Source: Bacteroidales bacterium
Lineage (GTDB): Bacteria; Bacteroidota; Bacteroidia; Bacteroidales; UBA3824
Assembly: GCA_016286055.1 (NCBI GenBank)
Contig: JAEERW010000006.1
Location: forward strand, 186,001-250,000
DNA length: 64,000 bases
Direction of reading: 5' to 3'
Part shown: piece after piece, positions 10,001 to 16,642 of the stretch
Layout of the letters: every line of letters starts with the position of its first letter
Numbering within the stretch: position 1 is the first letter of the stretch
Made by a program: the position numbers and the translations under genes
Notes under the pieces: generated by a model
What the model was told of the DNA's origin: nothing
Databases searched by the model: none
What the model saw: only the letters and a program-made list of their open reading frames with translations

Positions 10001-10283
10001 ACACAGCTTTTGACATCGCCTCCAAAGGATTGCGATGTGGCTTGAAGTCAACAATCAACCAACTGTTGTACTGCGATTTAAAGAATCCAGCACGTATGTA
10101 TGGTATCACACCAGCATACACCATCGACGACTTGCCATCACCCGAGGCACCAGTGATAAATGCCATCTTATTGATTTCCAATAATTTCACAATTTGCTGA
10201 ATGTGCAAATCTCGCCCTTTGAAGAAGATGCTCTCTTCTTCGGTAAATGGTCGTAGACCTGGATATGGGCAGATGTTTGACAT
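7008..10283 (-). CDS. STAND-type NTPase with TM segment, coiled coil and WD40-like propeller
   Basis: A 1091-aa protein. It opens with the CPYPGLRPFTEEES-FFKGRD signature of novel STAND (nSTAND1) NTPases, a Walker A GASGDGKSS (residues 45-53) and a Walker B LLIIADQFEEIF (about 138-150). A winged-helix-like region follows, then a membrane helix at about 554-577, a long A/E/Q/R-rich coiled coil (about 580-720) and a C-terminal propeller of degenerate WD40-type blades (about 770-1080). STAND ATPases are signal-dependent oligomerising switches, and the propeller is the usual sensor. The adjacent TIR-like gene could be its effector and the SpoIIE phosphatase an output (inference). Start is 6 bp after the TIR-like gene. 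Confidence 0.88.
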   Translation of the reverse strand: MSNICPYPGLRPFTEEESIFFKGRDLHIQQIVKLLEINKMAFITGASGDGKSSMVYAGVIPYIRAGFFKSQYNSWLIVDFKPHRNPLEAMSKAVSAEFGINYNHCAEELTLGFSSLIEIYKNSGYYVTDTPDAVNKGKNLLIIADQFEEIFTNSENFNDGKPSDESYTAINLLLETVRLSVAEKLPVYVIFTMRSDFISQCTVFKHLPEFIAYSQFFVPQLKRDEIRQVIEQPAILAGGSVSSRLTEVLINNLTTGFDQLPVLQHALNMLWKTADYGRIELDLIHLARIAGISKDVLSEREQAVFNAWLATRPDYVRKYFAKPNLDNVLNAHAGTLYESAYNYFLKNADWADKNITDEEAKQIIETAFKSLTKIDNNRLVRNRCTIHEITGIINKPNITEATVCGVLNIFRDEDNPLLRPFCVRGNLETQYLSGDTVLDVTHEALIRNWRRLAKWDKEELANLNDYNEFNAQVQRWLDSGRNPEFLLPSGNYTVFRQWYDRCKPNKYWILKHDTSSRPESDKLNSATSRMETLDLFMEESHSAIVAKEKSHRKKVVIAICALVAFILCLAGFSWWAMSEKKKADEQTLRAEENAQRAEEQQHKAEDQERIAKIQQLLAEQANLVAEQQRDSVQLMYQRARAAKLESDRARRLAEEAQQRAEQERLNAEYNFLLAENQRDTAERERRNALHQMDLTKEANDNAAHLYYVALCNTLAMKAKNQYEDKTLNLRLAKTACDMNIKGGNTYINADLYDAMLFAMEQNNIIKPLNIPGGPFKAFAVDKAGHIITFSVSGEIGRYKITSSGKAENISNGPREIGYRIPVESASFINPSLIAYSAKDRKSYLLDVATKRRTPLPQTGEYISSASASPDGSKFAIGYVNGKVMTMPIGGGNPLAETVFDNNITDVYYHNDNKIYVLFHNGSLAKWNPSDGSVKTLIAVNPPLHAYKMAAITDKNLLAVCFSDGSMQFVDLTDDSTVSNMVAGHSKLENLLYDPSSGILAISSADKRISLINTNDLKQKPLVIEEHSLGNSKVKCMGFNSKGVLFALTDDNILRFWDPNPETYSKALSSMNLTSLSDTEWNLIMGSEFSER

Positions 10284-10289
10284 TATTGG

Positions 10290-11120
10290 CTATTGCTTTG
10301 GCTTGGTTTCTACTGTTTTGTCGAAAAATATTTTTATGTCTAATGGGATCAGGCTTTTCTCGCGTACCGAATGGGCAATTATTCCGTTAAAGGCACGAAG
10401 ATCCTCCTCTTTGGCGTGGTCGCTGTTGGCCACCACAAACCATGGAGCCGGACTGCTGCTGCCTCCAGTATCTTTCCACACCTGACGGGCAAACGAAAGA
10501 GCCCAATCACCGGCGTAGTTGTAATAAATAACACCTATTTTGCAGCCCTGCAACTGATTGCGGATATACTGAGTGTAGTCGGTATAGTTGGTCATAGTAA
10601 TGCTCAACTTTGCCACCGACTGAATATCAGAGAGCATATTGTAGATATCTATGGCGGTATCTTTGTCTAAGTCGTTGTAAATAAAGAAAATATCTTTTTC
10701 TTGTACCTCGTCGGCGGCATCCTTGCGCATATTCATAATGCCACGGAGCTCTTCCACAAACACTATTGGAGAATGGGTAGACGAGTAGATGGTGTTTTCT
10801 ACCACATCGCGGCGTATGTTGTTGATATACTCGTTGACAAACCCCGACGGATTCCATACAAACATTTTGAAATGGTCGGAACGGAGATGCTTGGCGGCAT
10901 TATATTGCAACAATGCCGAACGTTTGGTTTCATTGCTTTCAGCCAGAATGTGCACAGAGCAGTCGGCATTTTGGATTGCATCGTCGCCCAGCAAAGAGTC
11001 TACCACCTCCAACCCTGCACGGCTGAGCACACGGCAAAGTTTTTGGCGCACAGCCTCCTCCTGAGGCGACGTGTCGGCCACAAAAACACGAATATTATTA
11101 GTAAATAGTGTTATAGGCAT
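10290..11120 (-). CDS. Protein with two TIR-like domains, first gene of the STAND/PP2C operon
   Basis: A 276-aa cytoplasmic protein without signal or TM. The N-terminal half (about 10-100) has the pattern VFVADTSPQEEAVRQKL, ADCSVHILAES, then an A-x-x-x-F-x-W segment, typical of TIR-like modules next to STAND ATPases. A second flavodoxin-like unit follows from about residue 140 (KDIFFIYNDLDKDTAIDIY, CKIGVIYYNYAGDWAL). I cannot identify a catalytic Glu with certainty, so NADase activity is not claimed. The protein could be an adaptor. It is the first gene, 27 bp downstream of a TATATTTG promoter box, and lies 6 bp from the NTPase gene. Confidence 0.65.
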   Translation of the reverse strand: MPITLFTNNIRVFVADTSPQEEAVRQKLCRVLSRAGLEVVDSLLGDDAIQNADCSVHILAESNETKRSALLQYNAAKHLRSDHFKMFVWNPSGFVNEYINNIRRDVVENTIYSSTHSPIVFVEELRGIMNMRKDAADEVQEKDIFFIYNDLDKDTAIDIYNMLSDIQSVAKLSITMTNYTDYTQYIRNQLQGCKIGVIYYNYAGDWALSFARQVWKDTGGSSSPAPWFVVANSDHAKEEDLRAFNGIIAHSVREKSLIPLDIKIFFDKTVETKPKQ

Positions 11121-11146
11121 AAGATATTACTTCTTTAAATCCGCTG

Positions 11147-11154
11147 CAAATATA
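11147..11154 (-). promoter_or_regulatory. -7 box (TATATTTG) of the seven-gene TIR/STAND operon
   Basis: TATATTTG on the minus strand fits TAnnTTTG exactly and leaves a leader of roughly 20 nt before the start at 11120. A TTTG at 11166-11169 is too close for a standard 19-21 bp spacer, so the -33 element is uncertain. No other promoter box is evident in the 6-25 bp gaps of the operon. Confidence 0.65.
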
Positions 11155-11345
11155 TATCTTTTTTACAAAAAACATTCCGTTTTTTAGAAACAATTGGTCA
11201 TTTGCTCCGCCCATAACCTAAGTATATTACTTTCAATTCCACTGTGGTTCGATTAAAAATTTGCTGTCCGATAAAAAAAAGATAGACATGATACCATTTG
11301 TTTATGGTGTTGTAGAGGTCTTTTTAACTGTAAATTTCATTAAAA

Positions 11346-11378
11346 TTGTTTTTAAAAGTAAAATATAACGTATATTTG
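11346..11378 (+). promoter_or_regulatory. Promoter of the Sel1-repeat gene
   Basis: TTG at 11346-11348 and TATATTTG at 11371-11378 are separated by 22 bp, about the phylum spacing. The start codon is 28 bp downstream. The remaining 11155-11345 between the divergent promoters shows no gene. Confidence 0.65.
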
Positions 11379-11405
11379 CAACATTAATCATAAAAAAACA
11401 CAACC

Positions 11406-12782
11406 ATGCAACGACTTATCATTTCAATAAACCTTCTGCTACTACTGACGCAAGTATACATTGCCACGGCGCAAATCCAGCCCGACGAAATAAAAACTAA
11501 TGAACCCTTCCACGTGGAATTGGATGAGCAAGACAGCGTTACACTCCATCAAGACCAACCATCCGCCGAGGTATTAAATTCCAAAGGAGAATCCTTCTTT
11601 GATAAAAAAGACTATACAAACGCCATACCCTATTTCAGAAAAGCCGCTGAACAAGGACACGCAAGAGCACAATACAATCTGGGATATTGTTATGATGAAG
11701 GCTCTGGAGTGCCACAAAACTATTCGGAGGCTGTTAAATGGTACAAAAAAGCCGCTGAACAAGGACACGCAAGAGCACAATGCAATCTGGGATATTGTTA
11801 TGATGAAGGCTCTGGAGTGCCACAAAACTATTCAGAAGCTGTAAAATGGTACAGAAAAGCCGCTGAACAAGGAAACGCAACTGCACAATGCAATCTGGGA
11901 TATTGTTATGAACAAGGCTCTGGAGTGACCCAAGACTATTCAGAGGCTGTCAAATGGTACAAAAAAGCCGCTGAACAAGGATACGCAAGAGCACAATACA
12001 ATCTGGGAGTTTGTTATTATGAAGGCTCAGGAGTGCCCCAAGACTATTCAGAGGCTGTCAAATGGTACAAAAAAGCCGCTGAACAAGGACACGCAAGAGC
12101 ACAATACAATCTGGGAGTTTGTTATTATAAAGGCTCTGGAGTGCCACAAAACTATTCGGAGGCTGTTAAATGGTACAGAAAAGCCGTTGAACAAGGATAC
12201 GCAAGAGCACAATGCTATCTGGGATATTGTTATGAACAAGGCTCAGGAGTGCCCAAAAACTATTCGGAGGCTGTAAAATGGTACAGGAAAGCCGCTGAAC
12301 AAGGAGACGCAACTGCACAATACAATCTGGGACTTTGTTATTATGAAGGCTCAGGAGTGCCCCAAAACTATTCAGAAGCTGTAAAATGGTACAGGAAAGC
12401 CGCTGAACAAGGAGACGCAGATGCACAATGCAATCTGGGAGTTTGTTATTATAAAGGCTCAGGAGTGCCCAAAAACTATTCGGAGGCTGTAAAATGGTAC
12501 AGAAAAGCCGCTGAACAAGGAAAGGCAACTGCACAATGCAATCTGGGATATTGTTATGAACAAGGCTCAGGAATGCCCCAAAACTATTCAGAAGCTGTAA
12601 AATGGTACAGAAAAGCCGCTGAACAAGGAAACGCAACTGCACAATACAATCTGGGACTTTGTTATTATAAAGGCTCTGGAGTGCCCCAAGACTATTCGGA
12701 GGCTGTTAAATGGTACAAAAAAGCCGCTGAACAAGGAGACGTAGATGCACAAAGAGAATTGAATCAATTAAATGGAGAATAA
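11406..12782 (+). CDS. Exported Sel1-like repeat (TPR-type) protein
   Basis: A 458-aa protein with a signal peptide (about 1-22, ending ATAQ), a short acidic stretch, a first degenerate unit (YTNAIPYFRKA), then ten nearly identical 36-residue Sel1 repeats with the core A-x-AQ-x-NLG-x-CY-x-x-GSGVPQ-x-YSEAVKWY and a partial eleventh. Sel1 repeats form alpha-solenoids that bind other proteins. The gene is divergent from the STAND operon, so a functional link is possible but not shown. The extreme DNA repetitiveness allows gain or loss of whole units in frame. It has its own promoter and ends before a 16-bp hairpin. Confidence 0.85.
   Translation: MQRLIISINLLLLLTQVYIATAQIQPDEIKTNEPFHVELDEQDSVTLHQDQPSAEVLNSKGESFFDKKDYTNAIPYFRKAAEQGHARAQYNLGYCYDEGSGVPQNYSEAVKWYKKAAEQGHARAQCNLGYCYDEGSGVPQNYSEAVKWYRKAAEQGNATAQCNLGYCYEQGSGVTQDYSEAVKWYKKAAEQGYARAQYNLGVCYYEGSGVPQDYSEAVKWYKKAAEQGHARAQYNLGVCYYKGSGVPQNYSEAVKWYRKAVEQGYARAQCYLGYCYEQGSGVPKNYSEAVKWYRKAAEQGDATAQYNLGLCYYEGSGVPQNYSEAVKWYRKAAEQGDADAQCNLGVCYYKGSGVPKNYSEAVKWYRKAAEQGKATAQCNLGYCYEQGSGMPQNYSEAVKWYRKAAEQGNATAQYNLGLCYYKGSGVPQDYSEAVKWYKKAAEQGDVDAQRELNQLNGE
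11643..12752 (+). repeat. Tandem 108-bp coding repeat, ten units plus a partial eleventh
   Basis: The unit begins at GCCGCTGAACAAGGA and recurs in exact 108-bp phase from 11643 to 12722, with a partial copy to 12752. Each unit codes 36 residues, so recombination between units keeps the frame. This is a protein repeat, not a CRISPR array: there are no unique spacers and the whole period is conserved. Confidence 0.9.
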
Positions 12783-12852
12783 TAATAATAGTGTTGGCTA
12801 ACAACGACTTTTTCAATGCACCAAACATATTTCGTTCAAAATTTGTATAACA

Positions 12853-12897
12853 ATAATCCGCCAAACTCAACAAAAATTTTCGAGTTTGGCGGATTAT
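12853..12897. terminator. Hairpin between convergent Sel1 and nrdG genes
   Basis: A perfect 16-bp inverted repeat (ATAATCCGCCAAACTC with its complement at 12882-12897) has a 13-nt loop. It lies between convergent stop codons. No long T-run follows on either strand, so it may be a bidirectional terminator or a 3'-end protection hairpin. Confidence 0.6.
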
Positions 12898-12918
12898 CAG
12901 TGTTAGTGTAAATCGCGT

Positions 12919-13467
12919 TTATACAGCGGCGCAGAGGCGGCTGTGCTCTTCGCACTGCTCGTAGATGTCAAAAGGGTCGTGGCGGTCGAGAACTACTTTG
13001 CCTTTGCGGAGCGAGGCTTGAACGTCGATGAGGCGCTGGTTGCTGCTGCCGCGGAAAAGGAGGTCGGGGTCGTGGAGTTCTTGCACAAATTCGCCGTCAA
13101 CAAGCACGTCGAGGTATTTGAGAAGGTTGCTCATCTTTTCGTCCCTGAGAATCTGCTCGTAGGTGAAGCCGGTGTAGCACCAAATGGTCTTGTTGGTCTT
13201 CTCCTTAATCATCTTGGCAAGTTCGGCAAACGCTGTGGGCTGGTAAAACGGGTCGCCGCCAGAGAAGGTTACGTTCGACATTTCGTTGCGGTAAACCTTC
13301 ATAAAAAGGTCTTCCACGTCAACGGGCTTTCCGTTCATAATGTTCCACGTTTGTGGGTTTTGACAGTTGCGACACTTGTGGTTGCAGCCTGAGCAGTATA
13401 TTGAGGTTCTGAATCCGGGTCCGTCAGAGGTGGTGTACTCAATGACGTCCATTACCATTATTTTCAT
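12919..13467 (-). CDS. nrdG: Anaerobic ribonucleoside-triphosphate reductase activating protein
   Basis: A 182-aa radical-SAM activase that installs the glycyl radical on NrdD. The CX3CX2C cluster motif is CNHKCRNC, preceded by GPGFRTSIYCSGC; FSGGDPFYQP is the SAM-contact GGDP-type motif. The length is slightly above the roughly 155-aa E. coli protein. It lies 33 bp downstream of nrdD on the same strand, the standard arrangement, and uses the nrdD promoter. It implies anaerobic dNTP synthesis. Confidence 0.95.
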   Translation of the reverse strand: MKIMVMDVIEYTTSDGPGFRTSIYCSGCNHKCRNCQNPQTWNIMNGKPVDVEDLFMKVYRNEMSNVTFSGGDPFYQPTAFAELAKMIKEKTNKTIWCYTGFTYEQILRDEKMSNLLKYLDVLVDGEFVQELHDPDLLFRGSSNQRLIDVQASLRKGKVVLDRHDPFDIYEQCEEHSRLCAAV

Positions 13468-13500
13468 TTTCTGTCTCCTTGTTTAAAAAAATGTTCCTTT

Positions 13501-15711
13501 TTAAAGTGAGTGAGTTGTGCGGTCGTTGAGTTCCGAAAGTTTAGCGCGGTTCCAACGGTCGGTTGTGCCAACGAGATAGCCTGTGATGCGTTGCAACTTG
13601 TCGATGTTTTCGCTACCGCATTTGGGGCATTTGGTCATCTCCTTGTCGGCGTTTTCGTATCCGCAGTCCATACAGCGGTTGCGGTTGTGGTTGATCGAGC
13701 CGTAACCCATATTGTACTTGTCCATCATATCCACCACGCTTGCCACCACATCGGGATTGTGGGTAGCGTCGCCGTCGATTTCTACGTAGAAAATGTGACC
13801 TGCGCGTTCGAGGTCGTGATAAGGAGCCTCAATTTTTGCTTTTTCGATAGCGGTGCATTTGAAGTATACCGGCACGTGGCTCGAATTGGTGTAATATTCG
13901 CGGTCGGTAACTCCGGGTATTATGCCGAACTCTTTTTTGTCGCGACGGGTGAACGATCCGCTGAGACCTTCGGCGGGAGTGGCAAGCACTGCGTAGCCGT
14001 GGCTGTATTGTTCGCTAAAATCGTTGCATTTGTCGCGCATAAAGGTAACAATCTTTAATCCAAGTTGCTGAGCCTCTTCGCTTTCGCCGTGGTGTTTGCC
14101 GATTAACGCCTTTAAACATTCTGCCAATCCGATAAAACCTACGCCCAATGTACCTTGATTGATAACGCTTTCGATAGTGTCGTTGGGTTTGAGTTTTTCG
14201 CTGCCAATCCACAAGCGGCTCATCAACAGCGGGAACTGTTTTGCAAGGGCTGTTTTCTGGAAATTGAAACGCTCGTGCAACTGTTTGGCTGCTATTGCCA
14301 ATGTAGCATCAAGTTTTTCAAAGAATTTAGCAATACGCTCTTCTTTGTTTTCAATCGACATGCACTCAATTGCAAGGCGTACGATGTTTACCGAAGTGAA
14401 CGAAAGGTTGCCACGACCGATTGAAGTTTTTTTGCCAAAACGGTTTTCAAAAACTCTTGTGCGGCAGCCCATTGTTGCTACCTCGTATTCGTAACGCTTG
14501 GGGTCGTCGGCTTTCCACTTGTCGCATTGGTTGTAAGTGGCGTCGAGGTTGAGATAATTTGGGAAGAATCTCTTTGCTGTAACCTTGCAAGCCATCTGGT
14601 AAAGGTCGTAGTTGCGGTCGCCGGGCAGATAGTTTACGCCGCGTTTCTTTTTCCAAATCTGAATCGGGAAAATAGCGGTGCTGCCGTTGCCCACGCCTTC
14701 GTATGTGCTAACGAGCATTTCGCGGATAATGCAGCGTCCCTCGGCAGAAGTGTCGGTGCCGTAGTTTACCGAACTGAAAACCACTTGGTTGCCGCCGCGC
14801 GAGTGGATCGTGTTCATATTGTGGATGAATGCCTCCATCGATTGGTGAACGCGGTTGACTGTGCGGTTGATGGCGTGCTGCTTGATGCGGTCGATGCCTT
14901 TGAGGTCGCCAAGTTCTTTGCTTATATAGTCGTCGATTTCAATGTTGTAGAGGTTGCTGTAATCCTCGCCGTAGAGGTTTTCGAGCACTTTTACCTCTTC
15001 TATATATGAAGAACGAACGTAGGGCGCAAGATAGAAGTCGAAAGCGGGAATAGCCTGACCACCGTGCATCTCGTTTTGAACAGTCTCCATCGAAATGCAG
15101 CCGAGGATCGAAGCTGTTTCGATACGTTTTGCGGGACGCGATTCGCCGTGACCTGCGCTGAATCCGTATTCAAGAATTTTGTCTAACGGATGCTGCACAC
15201 AAGTTAAACTTTTTGTGGGATAATAATCCTTATCGTGAATATGGATATAACCTTTTTTGACTGCATTTTTAACGTCTTCGGAAAGTAGATAATCGTCGAC
15301 AAACGGCTTTGTGCTTTCGCTTGCAAACTTCATCATCATACCGGCTGGGGTGTCGGCGTTCATATTTGCGTTTTCGCGGGTGATGTCGTTGCTTTTGGCC
15401 TCGATGATTTCGGTAAAGATGTTGTGAGTCTTGGCTTTACGGGCAACGTTGCGTTTGTCGCGGTACGAAATGTAAGCGCGTGCAACTTCCTTGCGCGAAC
15501 TCTTCATAAGTTCGTTTTCCACTGCGTCTTGAATCTCTTCCACTGTCATCTGACTTTTGCCGTTGAGGGCGATGTGGTCGGTGATGCGGTTGATGAGTTT
15601 GATGTCCTCACCAAGCTCGGTCTGCATCATAGCCTTACGGATGGCGGCAGCAATTTTTTCTTCGTTGAAGCCGACAACGCGGCCGTCGCGTTTTACTACG
15701 GTCTGTATCAT
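13501..15711 (-). CDS. nrdD: Anaerobic ribonucleoside-triphosphate reductase
   Basis: A 736-aa class III ribonucleotide reductase that converts NTPs to dNTPs without oxygen. It has an N-terminal ATP-cone (VVKRDGRVVGFNEEKI, about 1-90), then the barrel, a C-terminal zinc site made of two CxxC pairs (CMDC and CPKC), and the glycyl-radical motif RITGYL near the end. I prefer the Met at 15711 over the Met at 15762, because family members begin just before QTVVKRDGR and the extra 17 residues are not conserved in my recollection of the family. The first gene of nrdDG, it faces the long regulatory gap 15763-16642. Confidence 0.94.
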   Translation of the reverse strand: MIQTVVKRDGRVVGFNEEKIAAAIRKAMMQTELGEDIKLINRITDHIALNGKSQMTVEEIQDAVENELMKSSRKEVARAYISYRDKRNVARKAKTHNIFTEIIEAKSNDITRENANMNADTPAGMMMKFASESTKPFVDDYLLSEDVKNAVKKGYIHIHDKDYYPTKSLTCVQHPLDKILEYGFSAGHGESRPAKRIETASILGCISMETVQNEMHGGQAIPAFDFYLAPYVRSSYIEEVKVLENLYGEDYSNLYNIEIDDYISKELGDLKGIDRIKQHAINRTVNRVHQSMEAFIHNMNTIHSRGGNQVVFSSVNYGTDTSAEGRCIIREMLVSTYEGVGNGSTAIFPIQIWKKKRGVNYLPGDRNYDLYQMACKVTAKRFFPNYLNLDATYNQCDKWKADDPKRYEYEVATMGCRTRVFENRFGKKTSIGRGNLSFTSVNIVRLAIECMSIENKEERIAKFFEKLDATLAIAAKQLHERFNFQKTALAKQFPLLMSRLWIGSEKLKPNDTIESVINQGTLGVGFIGLAECLKALIGKHHGESEEAQQLGLKIVTFMRDKCNDFSEQYSHGYAVLATPAEGLSGSFTRRDKKEFGIIPGVTDREYYTNSSHVPVYFKCTAIEKAKIEAPYHDLERAGHIFYVEIDGDATHNPDVVASVVDMMDKYNMGYGSINHNRNRCMDCGYENADKEMTKCPKCGSENIDKLQRITGYLVGTTDRWNRAKLSELNDRTTHSL

Positions 15712-15878
15712 ACTTTTCTCTTGGTGTTTTAGGGGTTGGTAGCTTAATGTTGTTAATTCCATATTTCCTTGAATTTTGTTTAGTACCCTTTAAATCGGGT
15801 AAAGTTTCTTTTGAGTGTGTTCTATTATATTAATGTGTTTTTGTTTGTCTGTTTGTATGTTTGTTTTATCGTGTATTG

Positions 15879-15886
15879 CAAAGTTA
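15879..15886 (-). promoter_or_regulatory. nrdD: Likely -7 box (TAACTTTG) of nrdDG
   Basis: TAACTTTG on the minus strand matches TAnnTTTG and gives a leader of about 160 nt. No TTTG is found at the expected -33 distance. A second weaker candidate (CACCTTTG) lies near 15982. Confidence 0.45.
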
Positions 15887-16190
15887 TATTAAAAATATCT
15901 TTTTGTGGCTTTTATATTTCAACAACTTATTAACACCCTAAATATTATTGTAGTCTTTGTAATAATTTGTATATTAGCATTTTGCAAAGGTGGTGATTTT
16001 TTTTAGCGTATTTTTTGTTAATTTGTTAACATTGAATTTTGGTGCGAATGCCCCAAAAAAACGCAGATTTTAACACTCGGTTAATATTGTCTACATTTTT
16101 CACGGTATAAGTTAATTTTTCTTTGTATAGATATTAAATTGTAATGTTAATTTTACTCCGTGTTGTAAGTCGTATGAAGGCTGTAAATTT

Positions 16191-16260
16191 TTCGTCCTTC
16201 AAAAAATACATTCTGTCCTTCGGTTTCTGCACTTCGTCCTTCAAAACGTGCATTTCGTCA
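16191..16260 (+). promoter_or_regulatory. Four direct repeats (TTCGTCC-type) in exact 21-bp phase: probable LytTR-type operator array
   Basis: GTCC/GTCA cores start at 16194, 16215, 16236 and 16257, each 21 bp apart. The surrounding words are TTTCGTCCTTCAAAA, TTCTGTCCTTCGG, TTCGTCCTTCAAAA and TTTCGTCATTTTGG. The array ends just before the -33 element at 16279 of the downstream promoter. Direct repeats at about 21 bp are what LytTR regulators bind, and a LytTR gene lies at 28703-29560 beside a second array of the same word. Confidence 0.6.
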
Positions 16261-16278
16261 TTTTGGGGCATTTTGACA

Positions 16279-16310
16279 TTTGGTGGAACTAATTATCCGC
16301 CGTATATTTG
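16279..16310 (+). promoter_or_regulatory. Strong Bacteroidetes promoter of the free-standing RNA
   Basis: TTTG (16279-16282), a 20-bp spacer and TATATTTG (16303-16310) match the phylum consensus fully. Transcription should begin near 16317. No ORF with a start codon follows before the terminator at 16516. Confidence 0.75.
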
Positions 16311-16316
16311 CAGTGT

Positions 16317-16516
16317 CAAAAGCAAACAAATTTGGCAGACTTTAAATAGTCGATGTTCTTTTAAAATTTTTTCTTTTTTTATTCAAACAAGGTTATTTAT
16401 TTTTTTACGCGTTTGAGGATAGATTTTGAAGACACTTCTCTAAATCTCAAAGATTATCTTCGCCAACGGCATTTATTCTCATAACTAATAGAATCTTACC
16501 TCAAACGCGTTTTTTA
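16317..16516 (+). ncRNA. Candidate structured non-coding RNA, about 200 nt
   Basis: The span is bounded by a full promoter and an intrinsic terminator, with no ORF. The 3' half folds into a three-way junction. P1 pairs ACGCGTTTGAGG (16407-16418) with CCTCAAACGCGT (16499-16510). P2 pairs AGATTT/AAATCT plus GAAG/CTTC (16421-16447). P3 pairs AAGATT (16450-16455) with AATCTT (16492-16497). Six Ts follow P1, so P1 doubles as terminator stem. The first 90 nt are U-rich with a small hairpin. I do not recognise it as 6S, SRP, RNase P or tmRNA. Upstream phased repeats suggest regulated transcription. Confidence 0.6.
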
Positions 16517-16570
16517 TTTGAAAATCCGCTTCAAAAAAATACTAATCTCACTATCAATTATCTATAAAGG

Positions 16571-16608
16571 GTCCTACAAAACTATAAGGTTTGTGGGACT
16601 TTTTTTTT
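16571..16608 (+). terminator. Intrinsic terminator upstream of the aminotransferase gene
   Basis: GTCCTACAAA (16571-16580) pairs with TTTGTGGGAC (16590-16599), then nine Ts. It insulates the aminotransferase promoter from the ncRNA transcript. The TTTG of the 3' arm (16590-16593) also lies 17 bp before the next -7 box. Confidence 0.8.
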
Positions 16609-16610
16609 AC

Positions 16611-16618
16611 TACCTTTG
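16611..16618 (+). promoter_or_regulatory. -7 box (TACCTTTG) of the class III aminotransferase gene
   Basis: TACCTTTG directly follows the terminator T-run. Transcription should begin near 16625, which excludes the upstream TTG at 16616 as start codon and supports ATG at 16643. Confidence 0.7.
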
Positions 16619-16642
16619 CACCAGATTAAAATTTTAGCAATT

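Larger units (their letters stand above)
15763..16642. other. 880-bp gap: nrdD promoter region, phased repeats, ncRNA, terminators
   Basis: No protein-coding gene is supported here. From left to right it holds the likely nrdD -7 box (15879-15886, minus), an AT-rich stretch of about 300 bp without clear features, four 21-bp-phased repeats (16191-16260), a plus-strand promoter (16279-16310), a structured RNA ending near 16516, a second terminator (16571-16608) and the -7 box of the aminotransferase gene. Confidence 0.7.

Noticed and set aside
12166-12642. Long antisense open frame (158 codons) inside the Sel1 gene
   Set aside because: It is the complement of the repeated coding units, has no promoter or start context and codes low-complexity Leu/Arg repeats.
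11643-12752. Regular 108-bp repeats that could suggest a CRISPR array
   Set aside because: The whole period is conserved and in frame with a Sel1-repeat protein; there are no unique spacers and no cas genes.
16616-16642. TTG start at 16616 for the class III aminotransferase
   Set aside because: The codon overlaps the -7 box TACCTTTG; the transcript starts downstream, so ATG 16643 or 16649 is used.
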